From positions 674,001 to 738,000 of the forward strand of contig CAJNDS010002523.1 in NCBI GenBank assembly GCA_905221605.1: a DNA stretch of 64,000 bases. Reading direction: 5' to 3'. The position numbers and the translations under genes are program-made. The notes under the pieces are model-generated. The model worked only from the letters and a program-made list of their open reading frames with translations. It did no database searches and was not told the origin of the DNA. Origin of the DNA: Symbiodinium natans. Lineage: Eukaryota > Sar > Dinophyceae > Suessiales > Symbiodiniaceae. Shown one piece after another: positions 52,936 to 63,140 of the stretch. Position 1 is the stretch's first letter. Every line of letters starts with the position of its first letter.

Positions 52936-53506
52936 AGAATGAGAGAAGGCTTCTTTCGGGTTTAGTGTTTAGGGGTTGGGGCTTACTTATTGGTGGTTTC
53001 TACCGAATAGAATGGCCGCAGTGGCATTATCATAGTACCATATTCATATTCCTTTATTCCCGACTTGCAAACGAGAAAGCTCTGACGCTGAGGAGGGAGT
53101 GTCTCCCCGAAGATTCACACGCAATAACGCTCGGGGGTTCATGCTCCGGAGCCCCAAGCCCCCAACCCCATTACCCCAAACCCCAAACCCCGAACACTGC
53201 CCTAAACCCTGAACTCTAAGTCATCTACCCTAATTATACTAATTAACCCCTATTAAGCTCTCTCTGCCCTATACCATAAGCCCTAGACCGCCCACCCGAA
53301 CGGTAGACCACGAAGCCATGGAGCTCCAAATTCTTTTGCCGCCGAACTCCCGAACCGTGACCCCCGGACCTGCGCTTGAGGGTTTGGGGGGTCCAGAGTC
53401 TAGGGCTTAAGATATGGGGTCTAGGCCCGTAGAGGTTATGGCTTTATAGGCTTGGGGTTTTCACGAGCTCTTCTCCCTCCACCCTAAACCCTATACCCCG
53501 GTTGAG

Positions 53507-53571
53507 GTCAAAACCTTCCAGGGCGAACGTTTCTCAGTCGTGTTCTTCTGCCCCTCGGCCGTGGACGAAAG
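53507..53571 (+). CDS. exon-like island with GA donor
   Basis: GGTTGAG acceptor at 53506, then VKTFQGERFSVVFFCPSAVD and E, ending GAAAG before GATTTAGGGTTT. The phrase G-E-R-F-S-V-V-F-F is like a beta-strand motif seen in several dinoflagellate proteins. The donor is GA followed directly by a telomere word. C-strand words precede. Confidence 0.5.
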
Positions 53572-54918
53572 GATTTAGGGTTTATGGTACAGGACTCACG
53601 GTTTAGGGTCCATGGTTTAGGGCATGGGGTTTTAGGGTTTAGGGACCTAGCGAGAATCCTTAAGCGGAATCGCCAAAGCCTAGAGCTTGAAACCCAACCC
53701 CCAATTCAAGAGTCTGAGAGTCTGGGTTTAGTGTTCAGAAATAGGGTTTAAGGTTATGTAGAGTCTTAGGGCCCAGTGTAGGGTATTTTGGGGTCTGTAC
53801 CAGGATTTGGAGCACAACGCTGGAAATGGCTTCAAGGCTTCAGGTTGGACATAGCTTGGCTGAGTGGTTGCGCAGGGGTTTGGGGTGTCGACTTAGGGTT
53901 TAGGGTTGAGGTAATAACTTGGGGTTTCAAAGTACTGCAAACTTTGGCCCGAGGGTCATGGACTGAGAGGGTTTAGAATTTAGGTTTAGGGTATCACAGA
54001 AAAGATTTGGAGTCCATAGCGCAGGGTCCGTGAGTAAGCAATGCAGAAGCACTGAATCGCTTAACAGCCTCCATCTGGCTCAGGGTTAGGGTTTACGTTT
54101 TCGGGAGCTTTTCGAGTTGCAACAAGCCTTCGGGTCTCCACTCAAGAACCGGTTTACCCTTAAATCCTCAACCCTGAACTTAAGCCATCTCCAAGGCACC
54201 CTGCCAAGGCACGAGGTCTCAGCGACTTATTAACGGAGTTAACAAAATGCGTCTTATAGAGTGAGCAACTTAAGCCTAAACGTAAAACGTAAGCCGCTAA
54301 ACCCACAACCCCTGAACCCCAGACCTTAAGCCCCGAACCCTAAACCCCTAAACCCCCAAATGAGCATCCAACGGCTTATGGACTTGCGCTTTGGGCGAGC
54401 ATAATCGATGCGATGCCCCGCACGACTTCGGCGTCGACGTGTCTGATAATCAGACGCGATCTAACTTAATGTCATCTCTCATTTCCATTTGGATTTCTTT
54501 CTCACTCTTGGTGCTTCTCCTGAACGGTCATCGCCTTCCCTCTTCCCTCGTCTCATCTCTTCTGTTCATAAAGATGGCTTACTTCCTGGTACTCCGCGCA
54601 TGCACCAAAAGCTAAAACCCCAACTAACACCTTAAAACCAAAAACTCTAAACCTTAAGTTCTGGCTCTTGGGTCCGAACAACTAGACCCTGAATCATCAA
54701 CCCAAAACCAAAATCTAACGACCCTGGACCCTCACCCAACCCAAACCTCCAAACCGCAAGCCCCAAGCCCCAAGCCCACACCCGGGACACGAGTCCCAGA
54801 ACCTCAAGCCCTAGCCACGCAAACCCCATACCTTCCACCGCCCCTAAACCACAACCCCCAACCCATAAGCCCCGCCAATGCCTTAAACCCTAAACCCCAA
54901 ACCACCTGTTTCTCTCAG

Positions 54919-54999
54919 AGGCTGCGGCTGCCATCCCAACACCCCGAAGCCGGTTGCGGATGAGTTGAAACAGTTAGGCTGCTCGGGGCACAAGACTTG
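54919..54999 (+). CDS. exon-like island, Cys-rich (81 bp)
   Basis: TTTCTCTCAG acceptor at 54918, then GCGCHPNTPKPVADELKQLG and CSGHKTW, then a GT donor at 55000 (GTCTTCGGGTTTCGG). Three of the four Cys and two His are spaced as in a small metal-binding unit, but no family is assigned. C-strand words precede and G-strand words follow. Confidence 0.5.
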
Positions 55000-56817
55000 G
55001 TCTTCGGGTTTCGGCGTGTAGGGTTTAAGGGTTTAGGAATGAAGGTTCAGGGTTAAGGGTCTGCCCCACCCCCCCCCTTCCGGCTTCTCTCCTTCCGGAG
55101 GTGTTTTGTCGGGGTGGCTGGCCCCAAGACGCCGCAGAACCCAAAACATAGTTAGAGTAAAGGGGTTAGGATCTGGTGCAGGCGGGGGGAGAATCAGCCG
55201 CCCAGACTTGACCCCACAGTTTTTCTTAACTTCGGACGCCAATGCAGCGTGATGATGTAGGACCGAAGGCGTGTGAAAGGGGCCTGAATCCCTGAACTCT
55301 ACCTAAACCAAGACCCCCTACTTACTCGTATCATTCTGTCCAGGAAAAGCATGCATAAAGTCGGATTGTAGGTGTCTACATTAGGCCTTTGGTGTTTTGG
55401 AGGTTTGGGGTTTGGGACTTGCGGCTTGGGATTTTGGGCTTCGGGGCTTGAGGACTGAACTTGTTGATGTGCTTTAAGCTTGGGGTGCAGAAGTTAGGGC
55501 TTAGGATTTAAGGTCTATAGCGCTCAGGTTTTTCTTTTGACGGTTTTAGGGTCTGTGATTAGTGTTTCAGATTTTTAGGGTCTCAGATAAAATTTCTGTA
55601 TTTGGGGGTTCAGGGCTCTTGGGTTTCTGGTAGGGTTTGGGCTAGGTTGAGGGTTGTGGGTTTAGACTTCTGAGGCTCCAGTGTAACTTGGTGTTAGAGC
55701 TCGAAAACGGTTAGACCCTAATTAAGCCCCAGACCCCATACTCTCCACAGAGAAGAACACGTCCGAGGACCATAAAACTTGAGCCCTAAGCACTAAGACC
55801 CGAGGATTCCATATGCCGGCGCCTACAGAGAATGCCTACAGCATCCCGTCAGCTTTCGGTGTTTAGGGTGTCGGTTTTTGGGCTTTCGGGGTTTGATAGG
55901 CTTTGTTGAGGCTTTGGGCTCCTAGGGTTCAGATTCAGGGTATGGGGTTGGGGTGTCAAGGCTTGCAGGGTATGCGGTTTTGACGTTTGACGCTTACAGA
56001 TTAATCCCCATTGTAGACTAAACCCTTAAAGCCTCAATCCTGACCCTGAACCCCCCACCCTAAGCCCGAAACTCTAAACCCAAAAAGCCTGTATCCCGAA
56101 CCACAAACCCTGAGCCCTAAATCTCCAAAACTAAACCCCAAAAGCCAAACATAGAACCCCGAGTGTATGTCAGGGGGCCTATATGATTTAGGCCCTAAAT
56201 CTGCTTTGGGACGCCCACGACATATCATTATCCCCAAGTGCTGAAGCCAAACATTGGCAATCCCTAAAGCCGAAATGCCCTGAACCGCAAATCCAAGCCC
56301 GCAACCCTTTTGTTCACCCCAAAGACGAACTAAGAACTTCTGCCAAAGCCAGAAGGCTCCCTGGCGGCACACGGAGAGGAAGTGAGGTTAAGGGGTAGAG
56401 GGTTCAGGTACTGGCGTTTAGAGAGGGTGTAGCAAACATGTAGTCCTAAATCCTGAACCCGATCTTACGACATATCCAACCCGACTGCCAAAGACAGCAA
56501 ACTGGTGCCATTGGGGTTTTGGCTTTGGGGCACATGCAAGCAATAACCTTGGGCTCTATTCGGCTCCGGAATGTGTTGAGCCTTGAGGCCCTCAACCCTG
56601 AACCCTGAACGAACCTTGACGCCTAGGCGGTCCTAGACCCCAGTTCCGAAACCTGCACCCATCGCAGACTCTTTTTGGTTGAGTTTAGGGTTCTAGGGTT
56701 TAGGGCATAGGTTTTTGAAAGCTGATCAAACGCCTCTTAGGGTCGAAGATTTCGGGTTAAGGTGCACAGGGCAATTTGCACCTAGAGTTGTAGGGCTTGG
56801 GGGCTCAGTTCTTGGAG

Positions 56818-56885
56818 GCTATGGCAAAAGCAGCAAGACGGTGCGCAAGACGGTGCTGAAGATCTATCCAGCCAAGAAGAAATGA
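56818..56885 (+). CDS. exon-like island, probable basic C-terminal exon
   Basis: CTTGGAG acceptor, then YGKSSKTVRKTVLKIYPAKK and K, with TGA at 56883-56885. The Lys-rich end suggests a nucleic-acid-binding tail. Here the polarity is reversed: G-strand words precede and C-strand words follow, so it is an exception to the general pattern. Confidence 0.4.
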
Positions 56886-57789
56886 GTCGGAGTGAGAGCA
56901 AGTCTTGATAAGCCCAAGGCATAAACCCTTAACCTGAAACACTAGGTCATGAAGCCTTAAGCATAATCCCGAAACTAGCTTTGAGACTGAAAGTTCAAGC
57001 CTACCATGCACCCCAAACCCTAAACCTTAATTCTCAGAATCCCTACCCCTAACCCTAGACCCCCAAATCCTAACCCTTGAACCTTGATTCCTGGACCCAA
57101 AATCCGAGTGGTTGTGGGTGTTGAACGGTATAGGTTTTAGGGCTCAGTTGATTCTTCAGGTTGCCATTCAGGGCTTGGGTTTAAGTTCTTTTTTCGGTGT
57201 TGGCTTTAAACTGTTTTGCGATCTTATTTGTTAGGGTGGACTAATCCGGTTTAGGTAGTTAGGGTTCAGGCTTCTGGGTTTAGGTTCTTGGGAACCTCAA
57301 ACACCCTAAAGCCCTTTGACCCTTGGCCCCAAGCCTCCACAGCCCTTGAGACACGAACCTGCGGAGTTTCTGCAGAATGTGAGCTCCCTCATTTGTAGGA
57401 TTCCTTCGGTACAGGACCGCCCGAGTTCATTGAAAGCCTTAATATGATTTTGAGTAGGTCTTATCCTAGCTACATATCCTGGGCCAGTCTGAGGTTTTTT
57501 AGGGTGTAATTGCTTACTTTCAAACCCTAAACCCCACACCCTCGTCATGTACCGCTTCCCCAGAATCCGAACACGAAGTCTCTGCATCCAAAGCTTTGGG
57601 CTTTGCAACAATTCTTTGCAGTCTCTGTGCTGCCGGTAGCGGCGTCAAAGCCGGCCAATGCGGAGACGCTTTGCAGAGGTGTCAATCTTAAAGAGTTGAG
57701 GGCTTGGATTTTCGGTCCAAGATGTAGAGTCAATTTTAGGCAACTTTAGGGTGGGGTGATGCGCAGTGGTTGGAACGCAACCATCCGTC

Positions 57790-57890
57790 CACTTAGTGAG
57801 TTCCGCGGGAAGTGCCTGCTGTTCGGATCCGCAGCAGCACGGAAGAAAGCAACTCCCAGCTGGAGATGTTCAGACCCTCTCCCTAGAATC
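57790..57890 (+). CDS. exon-like island, weak
   Basis: One plus frame reads NATIRPLSEFRGKCLLFGSA then AARKKATPSWRC. G-strand words precede and C-strand words follow, so it also breaks the usual polarity. Splice sites are not defined. Confidence 0.25.
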
Positions 57891-58319
57891 CCAGAACCAG
57901 CTAGAGCCATAAACCCCTAGAATTCTGAGCTAAGCTCTGAAACCCTAAACGGCCAAAGAACCTATCGTCCTCGATTCTGAACACTGAGCCTTTTGAGCCT
58001 AGACTGTTTCTCGTTTAGGTTTTGGGTTTCGGGTTTTTGGGGCGTAGGGCCGGGAGCTTCAAACACTATAGCCTTACCATTCTGGAGACCCTTACTGAGC
58101 GGGCTTAAGCCCCAAACCCTCACTCCCTGCAGCCTTAAGCCACGAGTTTTGGAGGCTTGTCCTTCTGGCGCATAAGGTGCCACCCTGTGCCCTTAAGAAT
58201 GCATACGCCGGAGGACAAAGCCTCAACGTCTCAACCCTAAACTGGCCCTGAGCCCCACATCCTAAACATTCTTAACTAGCTATTTAAACTCTACACCCCG
58301 AAGACAACCCTAAACCCTC

Positions 58320-58459
58320 GAGAGCGCTTCTGCCCTGCAATTCAAGCGACTCTGGAGCTGCAGATCCGGCACTGCAGGCATGGTGAACTCGTCGGGAAGG
58401 GTGCAGGCAACCACTACGCCACTACGGAGCTGCAGATCGCAAAAGAAAGGGCGCTCCGG
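58320..58459 (+). CDS. exon-like island with GTTTAGG donor (longest, 140 bp)
   Basis: An open frame reads ERFCPAIQATLELQIRHCRH, then GELVGKGAGNHYATTELQIA and KERALR, ending in phase 0 directly before GTTTAGGTTTCATG. A shorter form could start at the CAG acceptor at 58377. LELQIRHC and TELQIAKERA look like two related helices. The DNA also repeats (GGAGCTGCAGATC at 58353 and 58426), so the exon has an internal duplication. C-strand words precede it. Confidence 0.5.
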
Positions 58460-58683
58460 GTTTAGGTTTCATGTGCTACAGTTACAGAAAGACATGTGCC
58501 AAACCTCCAAAAAACTCAAAGCCAATCCCTTTAGCAAGCTAAAATCAAACCGTTTGAGAAGGTACTTCAATCGGACTCAGAAGCGTCAACTTTTGTGCGA
58601 AAACCGCTCGCAACTCGATGCCATTGACCTACACGCCTTTGGCCTGAAACCTCAAGGCCTAAACCCTACACCTCCAGGCTACC

Positions 58684-58860
58684 ATAGGGGGAAAAGCAAA
58701 AGCACCAGTGACGTAGAGGGACGCAACAAAACGAGCTCAGGGACGCAAGTTCGTCTACTATAGGGGAAAACCAAACCATATGGGACGTAGAGGGACGTAA
58801 CAAAACGAGCGCTGCGAAGTAAATCTCGGCTTTTATAGCGGAAAGCCACGAACAAGAAAA
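58684..58860 (+). repeat. tandem repeat of about 74 bp, two and a half units
   Basis: The unit TATAGGGGAAAA...GACGTAGAGGGACG-AACAAAACGAGC occurs at about 58682-58736 and 58758-58811. A third partial copy (TTTTATAGCGGAAAGCCACG) is at 58832. It starts the segment of about 1.2 kb that lacks telomere words. Confidence 0.75.
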
Positions 58861-59164
58861 GGGACCCAGGTTGCAGAGATGTAAACTCTCCTATTCCCAA
58901 GAAAAGGGTGATTTGAGTAAATTGAGATGTTTATCCCTTCGTGGGAGGTAAACTGACTCCTTCCCCCAAAGAGGGCGGCTGAAGTCGAAGGAGGACTGTC
59001 ATTCTTTCCATGGGAGAGTGGCAGCTTTTTGCTGCATGGTCACTCTACAGGCGTTTTTTCAGCGACCCATTATCCCGCTGGCGCCTGAACATGATGAAGA
59101 CCTCGCCGCGAAAAACACCCACTGCTTCCAATCGGCCACCTGCTGTGGCCCCGTGGTCTCATGA

Positions 59165-59396
59165 CTACCAGACACCACTTGGAATGAGGGGTCCAGTGGA
59201 AAGATGTGGCACAGGAATGGTGTGCGTTGCGCTGGCGGCTTCAAGAGCGGACTCAGAAGCGGCTTCGGCACACTGATCGAGCCCGCTGGAGATGTAATAT
59301 TTCGGTGAATGGAAGGACGCAGCTCTACCAAAGTTCATGAAGTTTGAAGGCCAGTTCAAGGACGGTCTGACTACCAAGCGGAGAGAAGCAACGTGA
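59165..59396 (+). pseudogene. MORN-repeat relic with a one-base frame break
   Basis: The plus strand reads GVRCAGGFKSGLRSGFGTLI, EPAGDVIF, then one base later in a new frame GEWKDAALPKFMKFEGQFKD and GLTTKRREAT with TGA at 59394-59396. G-x-F-x-x-G-x-x-x-G-x-G and F-E-G-Q-F-K-D-G-L are typical of MORN repeats, which bind membranes or partner proteins and are common in protists. The extra base is at about 59303 and a stop lies just upstream at 59162. It sits in a unique island inside the telomere-word domain. Sequencing error is the alternative to decay. Confidence 0.5.
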
Positions 59397-60101
59397 GCCC
59401 CAATTAGGCGGATCCAATAAGGATCAGCTGCTCATGATGCAAGTGGGACAGGACCATTACAGTCGGTTTGACCAATCCAACTTGAGGCATCAAGGACGGA
59501 GTCCACGAGATGTTGAGGTAGACTGGCAACAACCGCTCAGGCACATCCTGCAGAGGCAGGATTGAGAGACTTGGGCGTTGCATCGGCCCGCCGCTCCCAG
59601 GTCTGAAGCGACATCATGTCAGTATCTCAGAAGGATCTGGTTCGCGAGCAAGAAGTTCTTGTACTGATTCTCGCGCAAGCTCTTCCTTGGAAAGTTGGCG
59701 GTCGAAACCTCATAGCTTGCGAGCAGAGCTTGGGGGCCTGGTGCTCTACGACAGAGTATACTACTTGCAGCTTATGTGCCACATCTACGATGGTCTTCTA
59801 CTATATAGTTTCACTACTCCCAATATTGCAATTTTTTCCGGGGGGGGGGGGGTGTGGGCCGGGGGCAGGGTTCTTAAGCAAGTAGTCTAGCGAGCCCGCC
59901 CTAAACCTACCCAACTGCAAGCCGCTAGTTCCGATTCTGATCCTTCTGGACTGCCGCCGCCGTTCCTGCGCACCCCAAGAAGGGGTTCTGCTCTGCTCAG
60001 TGAGGTGTTGATAGGTTTCAGCCCACAGGTGCGGCGGTTTAGGATTTTGGGTTCAAGGTGTTGGGCTTCCGGTTAGGGTCTTGATGTCCAAGTCAGTGTA
60101 G

Positions 60102-60172
60102 CCATGGCACAGTGGCTGTACGAGGGGCAGATCAAGACCTACGTGGGGGGGCGCCCCGGCTTTGTGCTCTAA
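60102..60172 (+). CDS. exon-like island, probable 3' terminal exon
   Basis: GTGTAG acceptor at 60101, then MAQWLYEGQIKTYVGGRPGF and VL with TAA at 60170-60172. G-strand words precede and C-strand words follow, the reverse of the usual polarity, perhaps because no intron follows a terminal exon. Family unknown. Confidence 0.45.
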
Positions 60173-60899
60173 ACCATCTCGGTTCTATGCTAACCGTCAA
60201 CCCTCCCTCCCAGGACGGTTTAGGGCAAAGTTCGGGGTTAGGGTTTAAAATTCAGGCCACAAAGTAGGTATCTTTGATTATAGACTGTGCGTACACATCT
60301 GTCTATTTCTTGTAGACTGGGAGCGCTAGGGCCTCAACCCTGACACCGCAAACCCTCAACCCTGAACCCCAAACCCAAGTACACTACACCTATATGTAGA
60401 CTGAGATCTACGGAGGGGTCGAAGCACTGAGCCACCCTACAATGCAGGGTCGAAGGCTTGGTGGGGTTCAGGGTTTTGGGGTTGAGGGTTTATTAGGGTA
60501 TATTCCCCCGCAAGTGGCAAGCCTGGAATATATGAGATGTTAAGGGCACTGTTTGTTTTTGCCGGGGGAGGGGTAGGGGTTCCATAAACTATTGCAAGCT
60601 CCGCCCCGCCGCCCACAACCCTACGCCTACGCCCTTTTATGCCCTAAGCTTCAAACTCCACAGCAACCCTTATAGCCCGAAGCCCATTCGACTCAACTTT
60701 AAAGCCCTCAACCCTAAGCCCTACAGCCAACAAAGCATGTTTCGGCTCTGCACGCTCCTGCGAGAATTCCACTCTAAGCTTGGATTGGGTTCAGGGCTTT
60801 AAAAAAGGGGATTTTGCAAGGCCGTGTAGCGGTCATTTGTGATCCATCCAGCGTGCTGGGAGTTAGCACATGAGCTTTTGGGCATCTAGTAGTGAGTAC

Positions 60900-60977
60900 C
60901 CTGGCAATCCACTGCAGTCCGGCAACACACTCAGTCTCAAACACCATCAGCTCCTCATTGTGTGCGTCGGGGTAGGC
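60900..60977 (-). CDS. minus-strand exon-like island (78 bp, phase 0)
   Basis: Read on the minus strand, GCCTTCCAG acceptor is followed by AYPDAHNEELMVFETECVAG and LQWIAR, then GT donor (GTACTCAC). It is 26 codons in phase 0, with strong coding character and good sites at both ends. A plus-strand frame over the same bases is weaker. It shows that not all genes here run in the same direction. Confidence 0.5.
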
Positions 60978-61446
60978 CTGGAAGGCCCTGAAGCTTCGAG
61001 GCTTCAGGCGAGCAAGTAGAACTTTGAGTTCCTACGCCCTAAACCCGAAACACGTAACCCATCCTTTTGTTTGCACTACCTTCATTCTTCAGATCATGTG
61101 ACTTGGCACTTCCCACACAGTGCTTCTTCTTTCTGAAGCCTTGAAGATAGGGTCTGGGTCTATAGGTTCCTAAACTAGGACACCCAGTGGTACCTGAAAA
61201 TTGCTGTATCTTTCACCCTAAACCCTAAACAACGTTTTTTGAAGTGACAGGATCCCTAATGCACCCCTGTCAACGGCTACCCGTTTCTCTCCTAGTCCTA
61301 GCATCCCGGAGAACCGGGTACATCCAGCCAGTCCCTAAACCCTGAACCTGAGGTTCGTGTCGTTGGATCACATCAGGCAACTCGGCGTTAAGGTCTGGGG
61401 TTTTGGGTTTGTGGTTTGGGTTTGGGGAATTGCGTTGAGAGCGCAG

Positions 61447-61494
61447 CGGCCACCAGATGCGTTAGATGCCCTGGAGGACTTGCTGCACATAATT
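61447..61494 (+). CDS. exon-like island with GTAAGT donor (48 bp, phase 0)
   Basis: GAGCGCAG acceptor at 61446, then RPPDALDALEDLLHII, then the ideal donor GTAAGT at 61495. It is 16 codons in phase 0 and forms an acidic amphipathic helix. Just upstream, SLDHIRQLGVKVW (about 61360-61398) may be the preceding exon. C-strand words follow at 61600. Confidence 0.45.
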
Positions 61495-62766
61495 GTAAGT
61501 GACCCTTTCTGCATGTACAAGCTCGCCCAGACTCCAGACCAGTATACGACTCCCAATCTGTTTACACAAAGCAACAGCCAACCATCATAACGCCAAAGAC
61601 CGTCCCTGCTCCCTAAATTCAAAGCCCCAAAACCCCAAAAAGACACCAACCCGAAACCCTCGACCACAAATGTAGAACCAGCACTCTCGACTTGAGACCC
61701 CCCAAGGAGCAAAGCCCTAAGCCTAAGCCCCAAAGCCTGGGCCTAAATCAACTGTACCGTCCCGAACTGCAGTCCAAAGAGCCCACTACCCCTCGGACTG
61801 TATGGGGATCCTTACTGTTTGGGATGTCTAAGTTGAGAGCCATTCCAGCCACCAAGGTCGCGGAAACCAGAGGCGGTGTACACTCCAGAGGCTTCTCGGG
61901 GTTTACGGTTTGGGCCCCGCAAACCTGGACCCTGAATCCTGAACCCTAAATCAGAGCGACTGTAACAGCTTCCTTGAGACCCCACATCCTGAGGGCGCGC
62001 CCCAGGATGTTGGGGGTGTTTGAGCTGAGACGGTGCCTGACGGAAGGGAGGCAGGCGAGTCCATGCCTCACACCCGCTTCAAAGGACGGTTTAGGGTTGG
62101 GTTTTGGATGGGCCTTATCTAGAGCTTTAAACTCTGAACCCTCCAGTACACCCCCTAGCTGCCCTAGCTAGGCAATTGGGACATTTTATATGTCCCCTTC
62201 TTGGGTTCAGGAGGCCCTCCCTTGCTCAAGAATGCCAACCTACACCCACAAGGCTAAAGGCTGACAAGTAAGCTTGTGCGCTGGTCCCGCCAGTACCCCC
62301 CAACAACTCAAAAACAGAGAAGCGAAGTCCATCGAGACTTGAACCCAAAGCCCAGGACCTGCAGGAGGTTTGCCAGCCGCTTCCTGCGCCGTTCCTGCAG
62401 TCCATCGAGGAGGGTTGGGCGATGTTGGGGGTTAGGGTAACCCTCGGGCTAAAGGTTTAGGATTTCAACCCAAAGCCCAAAGCCCAAAGCCCAAAGCGCT
62501 AGGCCCTAAACCACCTAAGCAATGCATGACACGTACTGGGCATACCGTCGAGGGTAAACAACCCTAAGGCTCGAAGGGCTCTTGTTGAGGGCTTTTGGGT
62601 CGAAAGACCATGCTCACATGCTGTTTAAGGTTGTCGGGCTATCTTGAGCCTGAGGGTCAGCTGCCGCATTTTGACAGCTTGGTTGGGCGCAAGACTTCTT
62701 CGAGCATTGCCGGCTTTTAGTCTGACAGGGAGAAAGAGCGCGACCCCAGGCTTGGGTTTTTGGTTC

Positions 62767-62789
62767 AGGGTTTAGGGTTTAGGGTTTAA
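62767..62789 (+). repeat. longest exact TTTAGGG run noticed (three units)
   Basis: GGGTTTAGGGTTTAGGGTTT is an uninterrupted run of the telomere heptamer, preceded by GGTTCA. It is still far too short for a telomere and lies mid-window between unique sequences. Confidence 0.8.
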
Positions 62790-63140
62790 AGGGTGGCTGG
62801 ACAGTTGTCTATGAGTGATGACTGTGGCCGTGCACATCCAACAGATCATGCCGAACTCAACTGCATGTGATTCGAGAAGAAGATCTCTTCTGCTCAGACC
62901 TGAGCGGTTTACAGAGCATGTGGAGGCTTGTAAGGAGTGTACCCACACAGGAAGACTAGCAGGCGAGCATGCCTTTGCGCACCGAAGCTCGGCACACATG
63001 AGAGGAACTTTGACTTGAAAGGATCCGTAGCTCCATGAATGAAAGTGTGGCAATTCACACATGTCATTTCGCATTCGTCCAGGCTTGGATGCTCTAAGCC
63101 TAACTGATGCTTTGGAGCCCAAAGGTCCAGGCACCTTCAC
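62772..63140 (-). CDS. unassigned 122-codon minus-strand frame
   Basis: A minus-strand frame through a telomere-word-free segment includes MCELPHFHSWSYGSFQVKVP and LMCAELRCAKACSPASLPVW, with many Cys. A plus frame also reads plausibly (RFTEHVEACKECTHTGRLAG). I cannot decide the strand and recognise no family. Confidence 0.22.
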   Translation of the reverse strand: MKVPGPLGSKASVRLRASKPGRMRNDMCELPHFHSWSYGSFQVKVPLMCAELRCAKACSPASLPVWVHSLQASTCSVNRSGLSRRDLLLESHAVEFGMICWMCTATVITHRQLSSHPLNPKP

